The notes beneath the pieces were generated by a model. It was not told the origin of the DNA. It did no database searches and worked only from the letters and a program-made list of their open reading frames with translations. From the NCBI RefSeq assembly GCF_030362795.1, contig NZ_JAUCBM010000005.1:237456-301455 (forward strand): a stretch of DNA of 64,000 nt, written 5' to 3'. Shown here piece after piece: positions 41,452 to 50,201 of this stretch. This stretch comes from Pseudochrobactrum kiredjianiae (GTDB lineage Bacteria; Pseudomonadota; Alphaproteobacteria; Rhizobiales; Rhizobiaceae). How positions within the stretch are numbered: the first letter of the stretch is position 1; each line of letters begins with the position of its first letter. Position numbers and translations under genes: made by a program.

Positions 41452-41651
41452 TTACTGATCAGATACAACAAATGCTCGCTCTTGCGACGGGGGGATTGGG
41501 CTGGTCACCTGAGACATTCTGGCGATCGACATGGCTTGAGCTTGAAGCGGCCATCGAGGGGCGCACCGGTAAACGATCAAAAGACATTATCACCCATGAG
41601 CGGGCGGCAGAAATTGCCCGCCATCATCCCCCCACGAAATCGATCCGATAG
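41433..41651 (+). CDS. Frameshift extension of the tail chaperone (gpT-like)
   Basis: The -1 frame continues from the slippery site for 72 codons to TAG at 41,649-41,651, encoding ...QMLALATGGLGWSPETFWRSTWLELEAAIEGRTG and then a basic tail. The LGWSP-TFW segment matches the gp10.1-type second chaperone of gene transfer agents and phages. The part has no good start codon or ribosome site of its own (only ATG near 41,472), which supports a G/GT-type fusion of about 204 residues. Confidence 0.7.
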   Translation, partial: RTEPLVITDQIQQMLALATGGLGWSPETFWRSTWLELEAAIEGRTGKRSKDIITHERAAEIARHHPPTKSIR

Positions 41652-41659
41652 GTTGTATC

Positions 41660-43459
41660 ATGTCCCGCAATGACATCATGGCGTTCATTGGCGCCAATGC
41701 CCGTGGTTTCCATGATGCCATGAGCCGTGTTCGCTCGGATACCAAGGCAACTGCCAGTAGTTCCCAGCGCGAATTCTCGCAATTATCTGCAGGTCTCAAC
41801 CGCTCTATGTCGCTTGTTAAAGGCGCATTGGCTGGTCTTGGTATCGGTCTGTCCATTCAGGGCGTTAAGCAGATTGTCTCTGATATCGGCAATATCGAGA
41901 CGGCAGCAAAGCGAGCAGGTCTGACGATCAAATCTTTCCAGCAGATGAAATATGTTGCTGAAACCAACCGCATTGAGGTTGGGGCTATGGCCGATGCATT
42001 TCGTGAGTTAAGCCTACGAGCCAATGAGTATGCCCAGACCGGTAAAGGCTCAGGTGCAGAAGCTTTTGCCCAGCTTGGTATGTCACCTGAGGAGGTCAAA
42101 AAACGGCTCAAAGATCCGGCAGATTTTATGCTGGAAATTATCGATCGTACCCGCCGCCTCAAAGATACCGCTGCTGGTATTCGTATTTTTGATGAGATCA
42201 TGGGTGGGCAGGGTGGTGAGCAATTCGTGTCTCTGATCGATCAGGGGCGCGATAAGCTGACTGAGACAATCAAAGAGGGAGAAGAGCTAGGCCGTGTTCT
42301 CTCTGAAGATGTAGTCAAAGCAGCCGCTGATGTTGACCGAAAATTCCAGGATATTTCTAATACGGTGTCAGGCTCTTTGAAAGGCGCAATTGTCAATGCT
42401 TATCAGGCATTGCAGGTGTTCGTTTCTTCATTCAGCGCTATGGAAGAGCGCAGCTCCGAGGCTTTACGTGCCAACCAGCAGCAATTGCAAACACGCCGTA
42501 AGCAGCTTGAAGGGCAGAAAGGGACTTGGGAGGACACGGGGTTAAGTTGGATCGGCAAAGATGCCACAACCGAAATGGTTGAGGTGGATAAACAGCTCAA
42601 AACGATCAATGATGAGCTGGAGCGTCGCAACAAGCTGACCTCAATCACCAATCCCAATATCCCTCCAGCGGTTACACCCTATGTTTTGCCATCAGATACC
42701 AAGACCAAAGGCGGCGGGTCACGCGCTGCGAAAATTACTGATGCTGAGCGTGAGAGAAAAGCGATTGATGAGCTTATAAAATCACTCGAGGAAGAGCTGA
42801 AACTTGTCGGTCTTTCTGATGAGGCGCGGGATAAAGAAATTGCACTACGTAAGGCTGGTGCCAGTGCCACCGATGAACAACGTGATCAGATCACTTCTTT
42901 GATTGAAGCGCGTTATCGTGAGCAAAAGGCAGTTGAGGCTGTTGAAGAGCAACTGCGTCGCAATGCAGATGCTGCTCTCGATCTGGCTGACATCTCCATG
43001 AGTATGATCGACACGATCATTGACGGTTCGTTCAATGCCAAAGATGCCTTGGCAGGACTTTTACGCCAAATGGCACAAGCTTTACTCATGGGGCAAGGGC
43101 CGCTCGCCAATCTATTTGGAATGACGGCACAGTCATCGGGCCTTGGTGGCTTGTTTGGCATGATGTTTGGTGGGCCACGTGCTGCTGGCGGTAGTGTGAC
43201 GCCGGGCAATCTCTATCAGGTCAATGAAAAAGGCCAGGAGTTCTTTTCGCCTGGTTCTCACGGGCGGATCATTCCTCATGATGAGGCCGGAGGAGGCGGT
43301 GGTTTTTCCTTCGCTCCGGTCTATCAGATTGATGCACGCGGTGCAGATCAGGCAGCGGTATCCAGATTAGAGGCTGGCCTTGCAAAAACCAACCGTGAAA
43401 TGGAAAGCCGCATTATTTCCACTATGCGTAAAGCACAAAAATCCAATGTGAGGTTCTAA
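41660..43459 (+). CDS. Tail tape measure protein
   Basis: 599 residues. IGANARGFHDAMSRVRSDTKATASSSQREFSQLSAGLNRSMSLVKGALAGLGIGLSI is the usual N-terminus with a hydrophobic helix. A middle region holds AAKRAGLTIKSFQQMKYVAETN, the tape-measure domain. Long charged helices follow, and the C-terminal part is MAQALLMGQGPLANLFGM...AAGGSVTPGNLYQVNEKGQEFFSPGSHGRIIPHDEA. It sets tail length; at 599 residues the tail should be clearly shorter than lambda's (853). Confidence 0.93.
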   Translation: MSRNDIMAFIGANARGFHDAMSRVRSDTKATASSSQREFSQLSAGLNRSMSLVKGALAGLGIGLSIQGVKQIVSDIGNIETAAKRAGLTIKSFQQMKYVAETNRIEVGAMADAFRELSLRANEYAQTGKGSGAEAFAQLGMSPEEVKKRLKDPADFMLEIIDRTRRLKDTAAGIRIFDEIMGGQGGEQFVSLIDQGRDKLTETIKEGEELGRVLSEDVVKAAADVDRKFQDISNTVSGSLKGAIVNAYQALQVFVSSFSAMEERSSEALRANQQQLQTRRKQLEGQKGTWEDTGLSWIGKDATTEMVEVDKQLKTINDELERRNKLTSITNPNIPPAVTPYVLPSDTKTKGGGSRAAKITDAERERKAIDELIKSLEEELKLVGLSDEARDKEIALRKAGASATDEQRDQITSLIEARYREQKAVEAVEEQLRRNADAALDLADISMSMIDTIIDGSFNAKDALAGLLRQMAQALLMGQGPLANLFGMTAQSSGLGGLFGMMFGGPRAAGGSVTPGNLYQVNEKGQEFFSPGSHGRIIPHDEAGGGGGFSFAPVYQIDARGADQAAVSRLEAGLAKTNREMESRIISTMRKAQKSNVRF

Positions 43460-44086
43460 ATGGCTATTACATCTCCATTGGATATTCTTACGAACTTTCC
43501 GGGCTGGTGTACTGAGTTTGATCTCTTTTATCGTCAAGAGTTTAGTCGTACTGCCGGTGGAACGACCATAGTCAAAGATATGGGAACTCCTCTATGGAAA
43601 GCTTCATTTCAAACTGTAAGTTTGCCTGTTAATGAGCTGGATATTTGGCGGGCACGATTGAAGGCATTGGATGGCAGTGTTGGCTTGTTTTGGGGAAGGC
43701 CTATGAGCCGATGTTATCCGATAGCTTATCCGAACAGTGCAGGAATAGGTGATGTTTCAGGCGTTGCGATTGATAGTATCGGTGCAGACAATAAATCTCT
43801 GACATTACATAAATTACCGGTATGGCATTCAATCTCTGCCGGGGACTATCTGCAGATTGGTACAAAATTATACCAAGTGCTTGAGAGTGCGGTTGCTAAC
43901 CCTACAGGTACAACGACAAACTTTGAAGTTCGACCGCATCTGGCACCTGGCACAGCGGTCGGCAACGCTGTTGTGCTGGTTCGGCCATCAGTGCCGATGA
44001 TCATCGTTCCTGGTACTTTATCGACAACTGCTGATGCTCGAACTGGTCAGGGCAGTATTAATTTTCAGGCAATTGAGTGTCGTTAA
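43460..44086 (+). CDS. Distal tail protein
   Basis: 208 residues, starting the base after the tape-measure stop. LDILTNFPGWCTEFDLFYRQEFSRTAGGTTIVKDMGTPLWKASFQT and ARTGQGSINFQAIECR are typical of tail-tip proteins following the tape measure in rhizobial siphophages, at the lambda gpM position. Composition is a little more AT-rich than upstream. Its stop overlaps a convergent small gene by four bases. Confidence 0.7.
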   Translation: MAITSPLDILTNFPGWCTEFDLFYRQEFSRTAGGTTIVKDMGTPLWKASFQTVSLPVNELDIWRARLKALDGSVGLFWGRPMSRCYPIAYPNSAGIGDVSGVAIDSIGADNKSLTLHKLPVWHSISAGDYLQIGTKLYQVLESAVANPTGTTTNFEVRPHLAPGTAVGNAVVLVRPSVPMIIVPGTLSTTADARTGQGSINFQAIECR

Positions 44087-44331
44087 GTCGACTTGGCTTT
44101 TTTGATCACATTTTTGGATTTAACTTTATTTGCCTGTGCTGGTGTTGAAATATCTGCCTGCGCAAGACGTTCATTCTTTAGGCGGAGTGTTTTTGCAACT
44201 CTTTTTGCATACTCGCTCTCATTGATGGCGGTAGCGATCTTGTGTGTTGTCTCAGCTCTAGTTTCAGCGATTGAAACCGAAGGCTTCTTGTTAGACTGTT
44301 TTAAAAGGGATGCCTGAATCGGATGGCTCAT
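44083..44331 (-). CDS. Small basic protein, antisense insertion in the tail module
   Basis: 82 residues on the minus strand: PIQASLLKQSNKKPSVSIAETRAETTHKIATAINESEYAKRVAKTLRLKNERLA... KSKNVIKKAKST. Highly Lys-rich, helical, no family known. GGAGAGATTTT precedes the ATG on the minus strand. With the next gene it interrupts the tail operon in reverse orientation, as lysogeny-expressed accessory genes do. Confidence 0.55.
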   Translation of the reverse strand: MSHPIQASLLKQSNKKPSVSIAETRAETTHKIATAINESEYAKRVAKTLRLKNERLAQADISTPAQANKVKSKNVIKKAKST

Positions 44332-44366
44332 AAAATCTCTCCTGTGCTATTGCATGAAATATTTAC

Positions 44367-44567
44367 TTAGGGACGATGCCTGGATAATCCTCCACCAATT
44401 CTTTTCAGAATACTGCCAAGCTTGGTCGCATCCTTCATTTCTTCAGCTAACTTTTTGCGTTCGATGAATAGTCGTTTTTCATTAGCTGTAATTTGATGAA
44501 AATGATGTAATTGTGTTTTTTCAAGTGAAGGTGAAATACCTTTCGTCGGTTTTATCGTTCTATTCAT
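44367..44567 (-). CDS. Small helical protein upstream of the previous one
   Basis: 66 residues: ISPSLEKTQLHHFHQITANEKRLFIERKKLAEEMKDATKLGSILKRIGGG. GGGAAGAAACGCA precedes the ATG on the minus strand. It is 35 bases from the 82-residue gene and probably co-transcribed with it from the AT-rich gap to its right. Function unknown; toxin-antitoxin and exclusion functions are possible but unsupported. Confidence 0.55.
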   Translation of the reverse strand: MNRTIKPTKGISPSLEKTQLHHFHQITANEKRLFIERKKLAEEMKDATKLGSILKRIGGGLSRHRP

Positions 44568-44850
44568 TGCGTTTCTTCCCTTATTAATTAAAAATAGGTG
44601 TGAAATTTAGATTTGATAAAATGTGTTTTAGGTCACACAACTTTTTAAATATTTCCAATTTTGCGTTGGAGAATATAAGTAAACATGCTTTCTTTTTGAT
44701 ATTATTATATATTATGCAATTGTGTTTTATTTGTATGCGTTAATTAAATATTAATTCATATGGCGGTTTCGGAAGGCTTTTGAACCTAAATAATCTAATC
44801 AATTATATTATTTTTCGTTGTTATTTGTGCAAATTTTCTAGGAAAAAGAC
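44568..44850. other. AT-rich gap between the accessory genes and the next tail gene
   Basis: About 280 bases with many A and T tracts and no credible gene. It probably holds the promoter for the leftward small genes, and perhaps one for the tail genes that continue to the right at 44,851. Confidence 0.4.
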
Positions 44851-45516
44851 ATGCGATACATATCAGCAGAGAACCAGCTTGCGCTTGAACAGCGCAGGCT
44901 GGTTGCGCGTGACTTTGTCTGGTTTGTGGCTAAGCGGCGCGATACCGGTACTTCGGTCACTGAAGGCTTGTGGTCTGATGTGTTCAATGTCGAGGCTGAA
45001 GTCGTTGAGCCTGATACCGGTATCACGCAAACGCGCACGTTCTATGGTGCCGGTAGTCTGGTTGGGATTAGTGACATTCCATTGGTTGCAAATCTGTCGG
45101 TACAAAATGCCACTATTCAAGCCTCGCAGATCCACACGGAAATCGAACGGATTGTACGTGACTATGATTGCCAGCAGGCACGGGTAGAAATCTATCGCGG
45201 GTTGTTTGATCCGGACACACGATTGATGGTGGCACCTGCCGTTGCCCGTTTCATGGGCTTTGTTGATACGATCGATGTCACCACGCCTTCCGAGAATGAG
45301 GAAGGCTCTGTCACTTTCACCTGTGCCAGTCACACGCAGGAAGTGACACGCTCTAATGCAGAGACGCGCAGTGCCGCTTATCAGAAAGTCCGTGATCCGA
45401 ATGACGGTTTTTATGATGACAGTGCCACGGTCACTGAATGGGAAGTGTGGTGGGGCTCGGTCAAAGGATCGGTGCCAACGCAGAAGAAACGCAAAAAGTT
45501 TTTAGGGATTTTCTGA
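44851..45516 (+). CDS. Tail-tip protein
   Basis: 221 residues: NQLALEQRRLVARDFVWFVAKRRDTG, YGAGSLVGISDIPLVANLSVQNATIQASQIHTEIERIVRDYDCQQARVEIYRGLFDPDTRLMVAP and TCASHTQEVTRSNAETRSAAYQKVRDPNDGFYDD. This is the DUF2163-like architecture of distal tail proteins, at the lambda gpL position, but without gpL's cysteine cluster. GGAAAAAGAC precedes the ATG. The stop overlaps the next start (TGATG). Confidence 0.75.
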   Translation: MRYISAENQLALEQRRLVARDFVWFVAKRRDTGTSVTEGLWSDVFNVEAEVVEPDTGITQTRTFYGAGSLVGISDIPLVANLSVQNATIQASQIHTEIERIVRDYDCQQARVEIYRGLFDPDTRLMVAPAVARFMGFVDTIDVTTPSENEEGSVTFTCASHTQEVTRSNAETRSAAYQKVRDPNDGFYDDSATVTEWEVWWGSVKGSVPTQKKRKKFLGIF

Positions 45517-45944
45517 TGATCCGGCATGCAACTGCTTCAGACAAAATGGCCTGCCTGAACTTGCTGCGAGAAAGCCATAAGGTTGCGGGTTTCACTTTCC
45601 CATTTAGTGCATCCCATGCCTCTGCTTTATTTGATTATCATCATACCAGCCCGCAGGCTTGTGTTCTGGTCATTGGTGATCAGCCGGATGGGCTGCTGAT
45701 GGCAGGATGGTTTGAGCATCCCTTTGGTGCTGGCCGCTATGCTAAGGAAACCGTTTGGTATGTCGCCCCACAAGCGCGTGGGCGGGGTGCTATCAAGATG
45801 CTTGATTCCTATGAGAGATGGGCGCGTGAACAAAACTGCAGTGCCGTCGGTATGGCGGCACTCTCGACCAATGATGTTTCAGCGCTTTATCTGCGCCGCG
45901 GCTATCAGCCCGCAGAGACGCATTTTATCAAAAACTTACGTTAA
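45516..45944 (+). CDS. GNAT-family N-acetyltransferase in the tail module
   Basis: 142 residues from ATG 45,516, coupled to the previous gene by TGATG overlap. MIRHATASDKMACLNLLRES, ETVWYVAPQARGRGAIKMLDSYERWAREQ (acetyl-CoA-binding motif with Arg-Gly-Arg-Gly) and ALYLRRGYQPAETHF show a complete GNAT fold. It sits where lambda has the K and I genes. GNAT proteins do occur in tail modules of related phages; the substrate is unknown. Confidence 0.85.
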   Translation: MIRHATASDKMACLNLLRESHKVAGFTFPFSASHASALFDYHHTSPQACVLVIGDQPDGLLMAGWFEHPFGAGRYAKETVWYVAPQARGRGAIKMLDSYERWAREQNCSAVGMAALSTNDVSALYLRRGYQPAETHFIKNLR

Positions 45945-46173
45945 AGCTCGTTTTGAACCATAGCTTTGATTTTTCAGCCTTTTCAAAGTGATCCAGCCTG
46001 TGTGTTTTGATCCACCATTCCGCAGCTTCCATCAGCATTTCAGGGTCATCATTCTTGTTGGCAAAAAACGCATAGAAGGAAAGCCCGACTTTGGTGCCTT
46101 TCTCGGCGATTTTGCGATCACAAACCTCAATAATTTTTAGTTTTAAGCTCTGGCGCAACTGCGTTCCTTTCAT
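45928..46173 (-). CDS. Small conserved protein (DUF6500-like), antisense in the tail module
   Basis: 81 residues on the minus strand, overlapping the 3' end of the acetyltransferase gene by 17 bases. LRQSLKLKIIEVCDRKIAEKGTKVGLSFYAFFANKNDDPEMLMEAAEWWIKTHRLDHFEKAEK is a well-conserved short family I associate with DUF6500. No function is known. Another likely moron. Confidence 0.75.
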   Translation of the reverse strand: MKGTQLRQSLKLKIIEVCDRKIAEKGTKVGLSFYAFFANKNDDPEMLMEAAEWWIKTHRLDHFEKAEKSKLWFKTSFNVSF

Positions 46174-46235
46174 GGGTGAGGAAGAGAATACGCTTTAACG
46201 TGTTCTGACCTCATAATTCAATCAAGAGATTATAC

Positions 46236-48860
46236 ATGGCTCTTTTTACTGCTATCGCCAGCGCGGTAACGGCTGTCGGCGCGTGGGTTGGTAGTCTTGG
46301 GATTATCGGCAGTGCCTTGCTCAAGACGGCTGTTGGTATTGGTTTGAACGTGCTGGCGCAGTCGCTGGCTGGTAAACCAAAAGACCCGACATTCTCCATC
46401 AATACGACCATTCAGGGTGGGGGCGATGTTCCGCGCTCGATCCTGCTGGGTAAAACTGCGACTGCCGGTTCTCTCGTTTGGGTAAACACATGGGGGCAGG
46501 ATGGGGATAGCAAGAACGCTTATCTCACACAGGTCATTGCTCTCTCTGATTTTCCAGTTGAAGCGTTAACTGGCGTGATGGTCAACAGTGAGAAGGTTGA
46601 TCTGACCGGCAGCAATACCGGCTGGGGGCATTCTGTTGCGCAGTACCGTAAAGACGGGCGCGATAATCTCTGGATCAAGTTCTATGATGGTACGCAAACT
46701 GCCGCTGATACATTCCTTACCGGCACTTGCTCCAATCATCAACGGCAATGGTCAAGCAACCGTGTTGGCCGTGGTGTTGCCTATGTGATTGTCACGGCGC
46801 TTGTCTCGAAGAATATGTTCTCCGGTATTCCCTCGTTTAAGTTCGAGGTCGATGGCGCAAGGCTTTACGATATCACCAAGGATAGCAGTGCTGGCGGCAA
46901 TGGCTCACAGCGTTGGTCTGATCCGGCGACTTGGGGCGGTGATGGTGATCATCTGCCTGCCGTCCAAGCCTATAATGTTCTGCGTGAGATCCGCTATGGC
47001 AATAAATGGCTCTATGGATTGCAGGGTGTAACCGGATCGCGTCTGCCTGCTGCGAGCTGGATAAAGCAGATCAATAAATGTCGCCAGCAAGTGCAGGGCG
47101 CATATGGTTTTGAGCCAATGTATCGCTCTGGTGGGGAACTACCAGTCGATGCGCCAATTGCCACAGCTCTTGAGACTATTCTGACCGCCTGTCAGGGGCG
47201 TATCAGTGAGGTTGGCGGCACTTATGCAATCCACATTGGTGCGCCGGATGCACCGGTAATAGATTTTACCGATGATGATATTCTCTCAACGGAAGAGCAG
47301 ACCTTCACGCCGTTCTTTGGGTTGGCTGATAGTGTTAATGGCATCAGCGCTACATATCCTTCTCCAATCAATGGTTGGGTGACAATCACAGCACCACCAC
47401 TCTATCGCACTGATCTGGAGGCCAGACACGGCAATCGCCGGTTGATGTCTGATGTGCCTTTGGATTTTGTGCCCTATCCGGAGCAGGTGCAGCGGTTGAT
47501 GAAGTCTGCTCTTCTGGAAGCACAGCGGGCGCGTCGTCATACTCTGGTTCTGCCGCCACGCTTTTGGGCGTTCTGCACTCCGGGCGAATATGTTGTCTGG
47601 TCATCGGTACGTAATGGTTATCAGGCCAAGATGTTTCGCATTGACGGGGTGTCTGACAAGGGCAATCTGGATGTGCTGGTGGATATTACGGAAGTGGATC
47701 CATCAGATTATGCATGGGATAGCAGCTCCGAATTCCGGCCACCGGTTGATGGTGCAGTTGGTATCATCCGTCCTGAACCAATGCCGATCATTAGCTTTGG
47801 CGCTTTGCCAGCGGTTGCACAGGATAGCAATGGCAACAATCGGCGCTGCGGTATCAGGCTGCTCTGGGATGGCGCGGTCAATGCCGTTGATTATGTCCAG
47901 TATGAGCTGCGTAAAACCGAAACGCTGGAAACGATCTATATTGGCCGTACCGAGGAGGTGCCACGTGCATCACTGATCATAGCGCCTGGCATGTTGTTAC
48001 TGCCAAACCAGTCCTATCAGGTGCGGGCGCGATACGGCACCTATGATGGCAATACGGAATTCATCTGGGCTGATTGGATTGGGGTTATCACCGATGATAT
48101 CCGGCTCGGTCCATTGGATATTTACGCGATCAATATTGAACAGCTCAACAAAGATATCAGTGATGTTCTGTCAGGGGTGGGTGAAACAGATCGCTATGTT
48201 CAGGAGGAACTCGACCGCATCGGAGCGCTGGCTGCAGAGCAAGAGGCTGGCAATGCCGATATGTTCAAGCTGTTGCGTGAAGAGGCTGCAGTCACGGCCG
48301 GTAACATCAGGGCAGGCTATACAAGGCTGATTGCCGTTTCCATCGGTCCGAATAGCGCTATTGCAACGCGTATCGAAACGCTGGAAGCCAAAGTTGACAA
48401 TGACGTTGCCAAAGCCGTCTCTATGCTCACCAGCCGGATTGATACGGTTGATGGCCTTGTTACAGCGCAGTCTGAATCCATCACGCAGTTGACGGCTGAT
48501 GTCGGTAATTTCTCTGCCGATGGTCTGATCCGCATTACCAGTGAGGCCACAAGCGGCAGCGCCTTATCGCGCATTGCCTTCAGCAGCTTTGTTGAAGCTA
48601 TGGGGCAGACTGCACGCGCCGCCATGTGGCTGGAAGCCTTCGCCGGTGCCGGTGGTGAGCTATTCAGCCGGATGATTATGAATGCCGATCAGTGGATTGT
48701 CACCAATGGCGTGGATAGCGTTTCGCCTATGACCTTCATCAACGGGCGGCTGACTTTGCAGGTGGCCAGTATCGGTGAGGTTGAATCCGGCCTGTTGCGC
48801 TCACCGGATGGGAAATTTGTGATCAATCTGGCTGAAGGCTATTTGAGGATATCCCGATAA
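46236..48860 (+). CDS. Tail tip / central hub protein, gpJ-like
   Basis: 874 residues. A hydrophobic N-terminus (VTAVGAWVGSLGIIGSALLKTAVGIGLNVLAQSL) precedes FSINTTIQGGGDVPRSILLGKTATAGSLVWVN and the hub domains. It continues with WVTITAPPLYRTDLEARHGNRR, fibronectin-like NAVDYVQYELRKTETLETIYIG..., and a C-terminal coiled region with ETLEAKVDNDVAKAVSMLTSRIDTVDGLV. The tip probably makes the first contact with the cell and anchors fibres. Shorter than lambda J (1,132). Confidence 0.88.
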   Translation: MALFTAIASAVTAVGAWVGSLGIIGSALLKTAVGIGLNVLAQSLAGKPKDPTFSINTTIQGGGDVPRSILLGKTATAGSLVWVNTWGQDGDSKNAYLTQVIALSDFPVEALTGVMVNSEKVDLTGSNTGWGHSVAQYRKDGRDNLWIKFYDGTQTAADTFLTGTCSNHQRQWSSNRVGRGVAYVIVTALVSKNMFSGIPSFKFEVDGARLYDITKDSSAGGNGSQRWSDPATWGGDGDHLPAVQAYNVLREIRYGNKWLYGLQGVTGSRLPAASWIKQINKCRQQVQGAYGFEPMYRSGGELPVDAPIATALETILTACQGRISEVGGTYAIHIGAPDAPVIDFTDDDILSTEEQTFTPFFGLADSVNGISATYPSPINGWVTITAPPLYRTDLEARHGNRRLMSDVPLDFVPYPEQVQRLMKSALLEAQRARRHTLVLPPRFWAFCTPGEYVVWSSVRNGYQAKMFRIDGVSDKGNLDVLVDITEVDPSDYAWDSSSEFRPPVDGAVGIIRPEPMPIISFGALPAVAQDSNGNNRRCGIRLLWDGAVNAVDYVQYELRKTETLETIYIGRTEEVPRASLIIAPGMLLLPNQSYQVRARYGTYDGNTEFIWADWIGVITDDIRLGPLDIYAINIEQLNKDISDVLSGVGETDRYVQEELDRIGALAAEQEAGNADMFKLLREEAAVTAGNIRAGYTRLIAVSIGPNSAIATRIETLEAKVDNDVAKAVSMLTSRIDTVDGLVTAQSESITQLTADVGNFSADGLIRITSEATSGSALSRIAFSSFVEAMGQTARAAMWLEAFAGAGGELFSRMIMNADQWIVTNGVDSVSPMTFINGRLTLQVASIGEVESGLLRSPDGKFVINLAEGYLRISR

Positions 48861-49342
48861 TGGATGCAGAAATCTTTATGGATGCAGATAAGCTGGTAGT
48901 GGCCAAAGAGGGGTTTGATGCGTCAAATCCCTCGCTGCCAGAGGGCAATAAGCTGTTTGATAGTGATTGGTTGTTTTCCGGTACGATTGTTGAGGCTGGT
49001 CTGCATATTGATAATGCGGATTATCGACGTGATAAACGCCCCAAGAGATATATCGCATGGAATGAACCAACCAATTGGTCAAACGTACAGGTTATCAACT
49101 TTACACCGCTGCCCTATGTGCCGACGGTTTTATTGATACCGCTGTCCGACAGCCGGTACTGGTACGATCACGGCATGGTCTTGCTCGGTGCTGATAAGCG
49201 TAACCGTAATTTTGGTGGTGACTATTATCGCACTGGTGAGATTACCGTGAGCAATAGTCAGATATTTATCCCGCGTTGTTATGCGAAGGCGGGCAAATAT
49301 CATTTCCGCGACGACTTTATGTATCTGATTATGGCGATGTGA
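48860..49342 (+). CDS. Tail-tip appendage protein 1
   Basis: 160 residues, start overlapping the hub stop (TAATG). KEGFDASNPSLPEGNKLFDSDWLFSGTIVEAGLHI then NVQVINFTPLPYVPTVLLIPLSDSRYW and a C-terminus of hydrophobic strands. It shares its layout (short N-terminal strand, a strand around NFTPLPYVP, hydrophobic C-terminus) with the next two genes. Likely a small beta-sandwich decorating the tip. Confidence 0.65.
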   Translation: MDAEIFMDADKLVVAKEGFDASNPSLPEGNKLFDSDWLFSGTIVEAGLHIDNADYRRDKRPKRYIAWNEPTNWSNVQVINFTPLPYVPTVLLIPLSDSRYWYDHGMVLLGADKRNRNFGGDYYRTGEITVSNSQIFIPRCYAKAGKYHFRDDFMYLIMAM

Positions 49343-49343
49343 G

Positions 49344-49784
49344 ATGGCAGGTAAAATTGTAATCGGAAACAATAATGGTGAGCACGGCATTTTTGTTGCT
49401 CAGGCAGGCAAGACCGTAGAGCAGGGTGCGCCCTATCTGATGTCGTCCCTTGGCGACATGCTTAAAATCTGGGCTCAAGGCTCTGTTTCATCAACCGCGA
49501 CAAGGCAGTCGGAAGGGCTGTGGCGGCACGATATCACTGTGAACTTTCCGGAGCTGCCTTACATTCCGCTGGCGTTCATGGGCTTTAAGACCTCAAGCAA
49601 TGAGCCGTTTCAGTTCCCGCCGGATCTCTATACCCTCATGACATGGAATGGTGCCACGCTTGGTGATCTGATGCCGGCTATTGGAATTGCACATAATAAG
49701 TTGGTTTTTGCTGGTTGGACTGAGCAGCAATATGCTTATTTCAATTACACAGTATTTTTGCTCAAAATCAGGGATAAGTTCTGA
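49344..49784 (+). CDS. Tail-tip appendage protein 2
   Basis: 146 residues: GKIVIGNNNGEHGIFVAQAGKTVEQGAPYLMSSLGDML..., TVNFPELPYIPLAFMGFK, ending YFNYTVFLLKIRDKF. The NFPELPYIP strand parallels NFTPLPYVP of the preceding protein and the GKTV segment parallels GKSVDSA of the next one. Probable paralogue in the tail-tip or fibre set. Confidence 0.65.
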   Translation: MAGKIVIGNNNGEHGIFVAQAGKTVEQGAPYLMSSLGDMLKIWAQGSVSSTATRQSEGLWRHDITVNFPELPYIPLAFMGFKTSSNEPFQFPPDLYTLMTWNGATLGDLMPAIGIAHNKLVFAGWTEQQYAYFNYTVFLLKIRDKF

Positions 49785-50143
49785 TGCAGGGCTGTGTGTT
49801 GATCAAGAAAGGACCGGACTATAAGTTCCGTGTCTCAAAGACCGGAAAGTCGGTTGATAGCGCTGATCTGAATGATTTTATCATTCATGAAAAGCTTGGC
49901 ACGGCTGCGCCCTATATCACGGGCTCTGTGCAGGTTCCGGCCAATAGCAATGTCTATATTCCGTTTGGTCGTACCTATGCTCAACCGGCACTCATTCTGC
50001 TCAAGCCCCAAAATGTTGTGGCTTACCAAACGCAATTTGAAGCCCGTATTCAGGGCGATATGGCCTCGATGCGGATTTACAATCACACCGGTACATCCCG
50101 CTATGTGACCTATTACGTCTATTGGAATTCCATAGGCGGCTGA
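49784..50143 (+). CDS. Tail-tip appendage protein 3
   Basis: 119 residues, start overlapping the previous stop. GCVLIKKGPDYKFRVSKTGKSVDSADLNDFIIHEKLGTAAPYITGSVQV, then PFGRTYAQPALILLKP and the C-terminal YVTYYVYWNSIGG. Shortest of three tandem genes of similar layout. Such proteins are often involved in binding surface sugars, but no evidence for a ligand is seen. Confidence 0.65.
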   Translation: MQGCVLIKKGPDYKFRVSKTGKSVDSADLNDFIIHEKLGTAAPYITGSVQVPANSNVYIPFGRTYAQPALILLKPQNVVAYQTQFEARIQGDMASMRIYNHTGTSRYVTYYVYWNSIGG

Positions 50144-50201
50144 TCGCTCCATTCACACAACACTCGTTTTAATAATCCGCATGGTGCGGAAAGGAGAAAG
50201 C

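Noticed and set aside
41482..41673. 63-codon ORF between the tail chaperone and tape measure genes
   Set aside because: Different frame from the -1 chaperone extension, which covers the same bases and has family-like sequence; this one has none.
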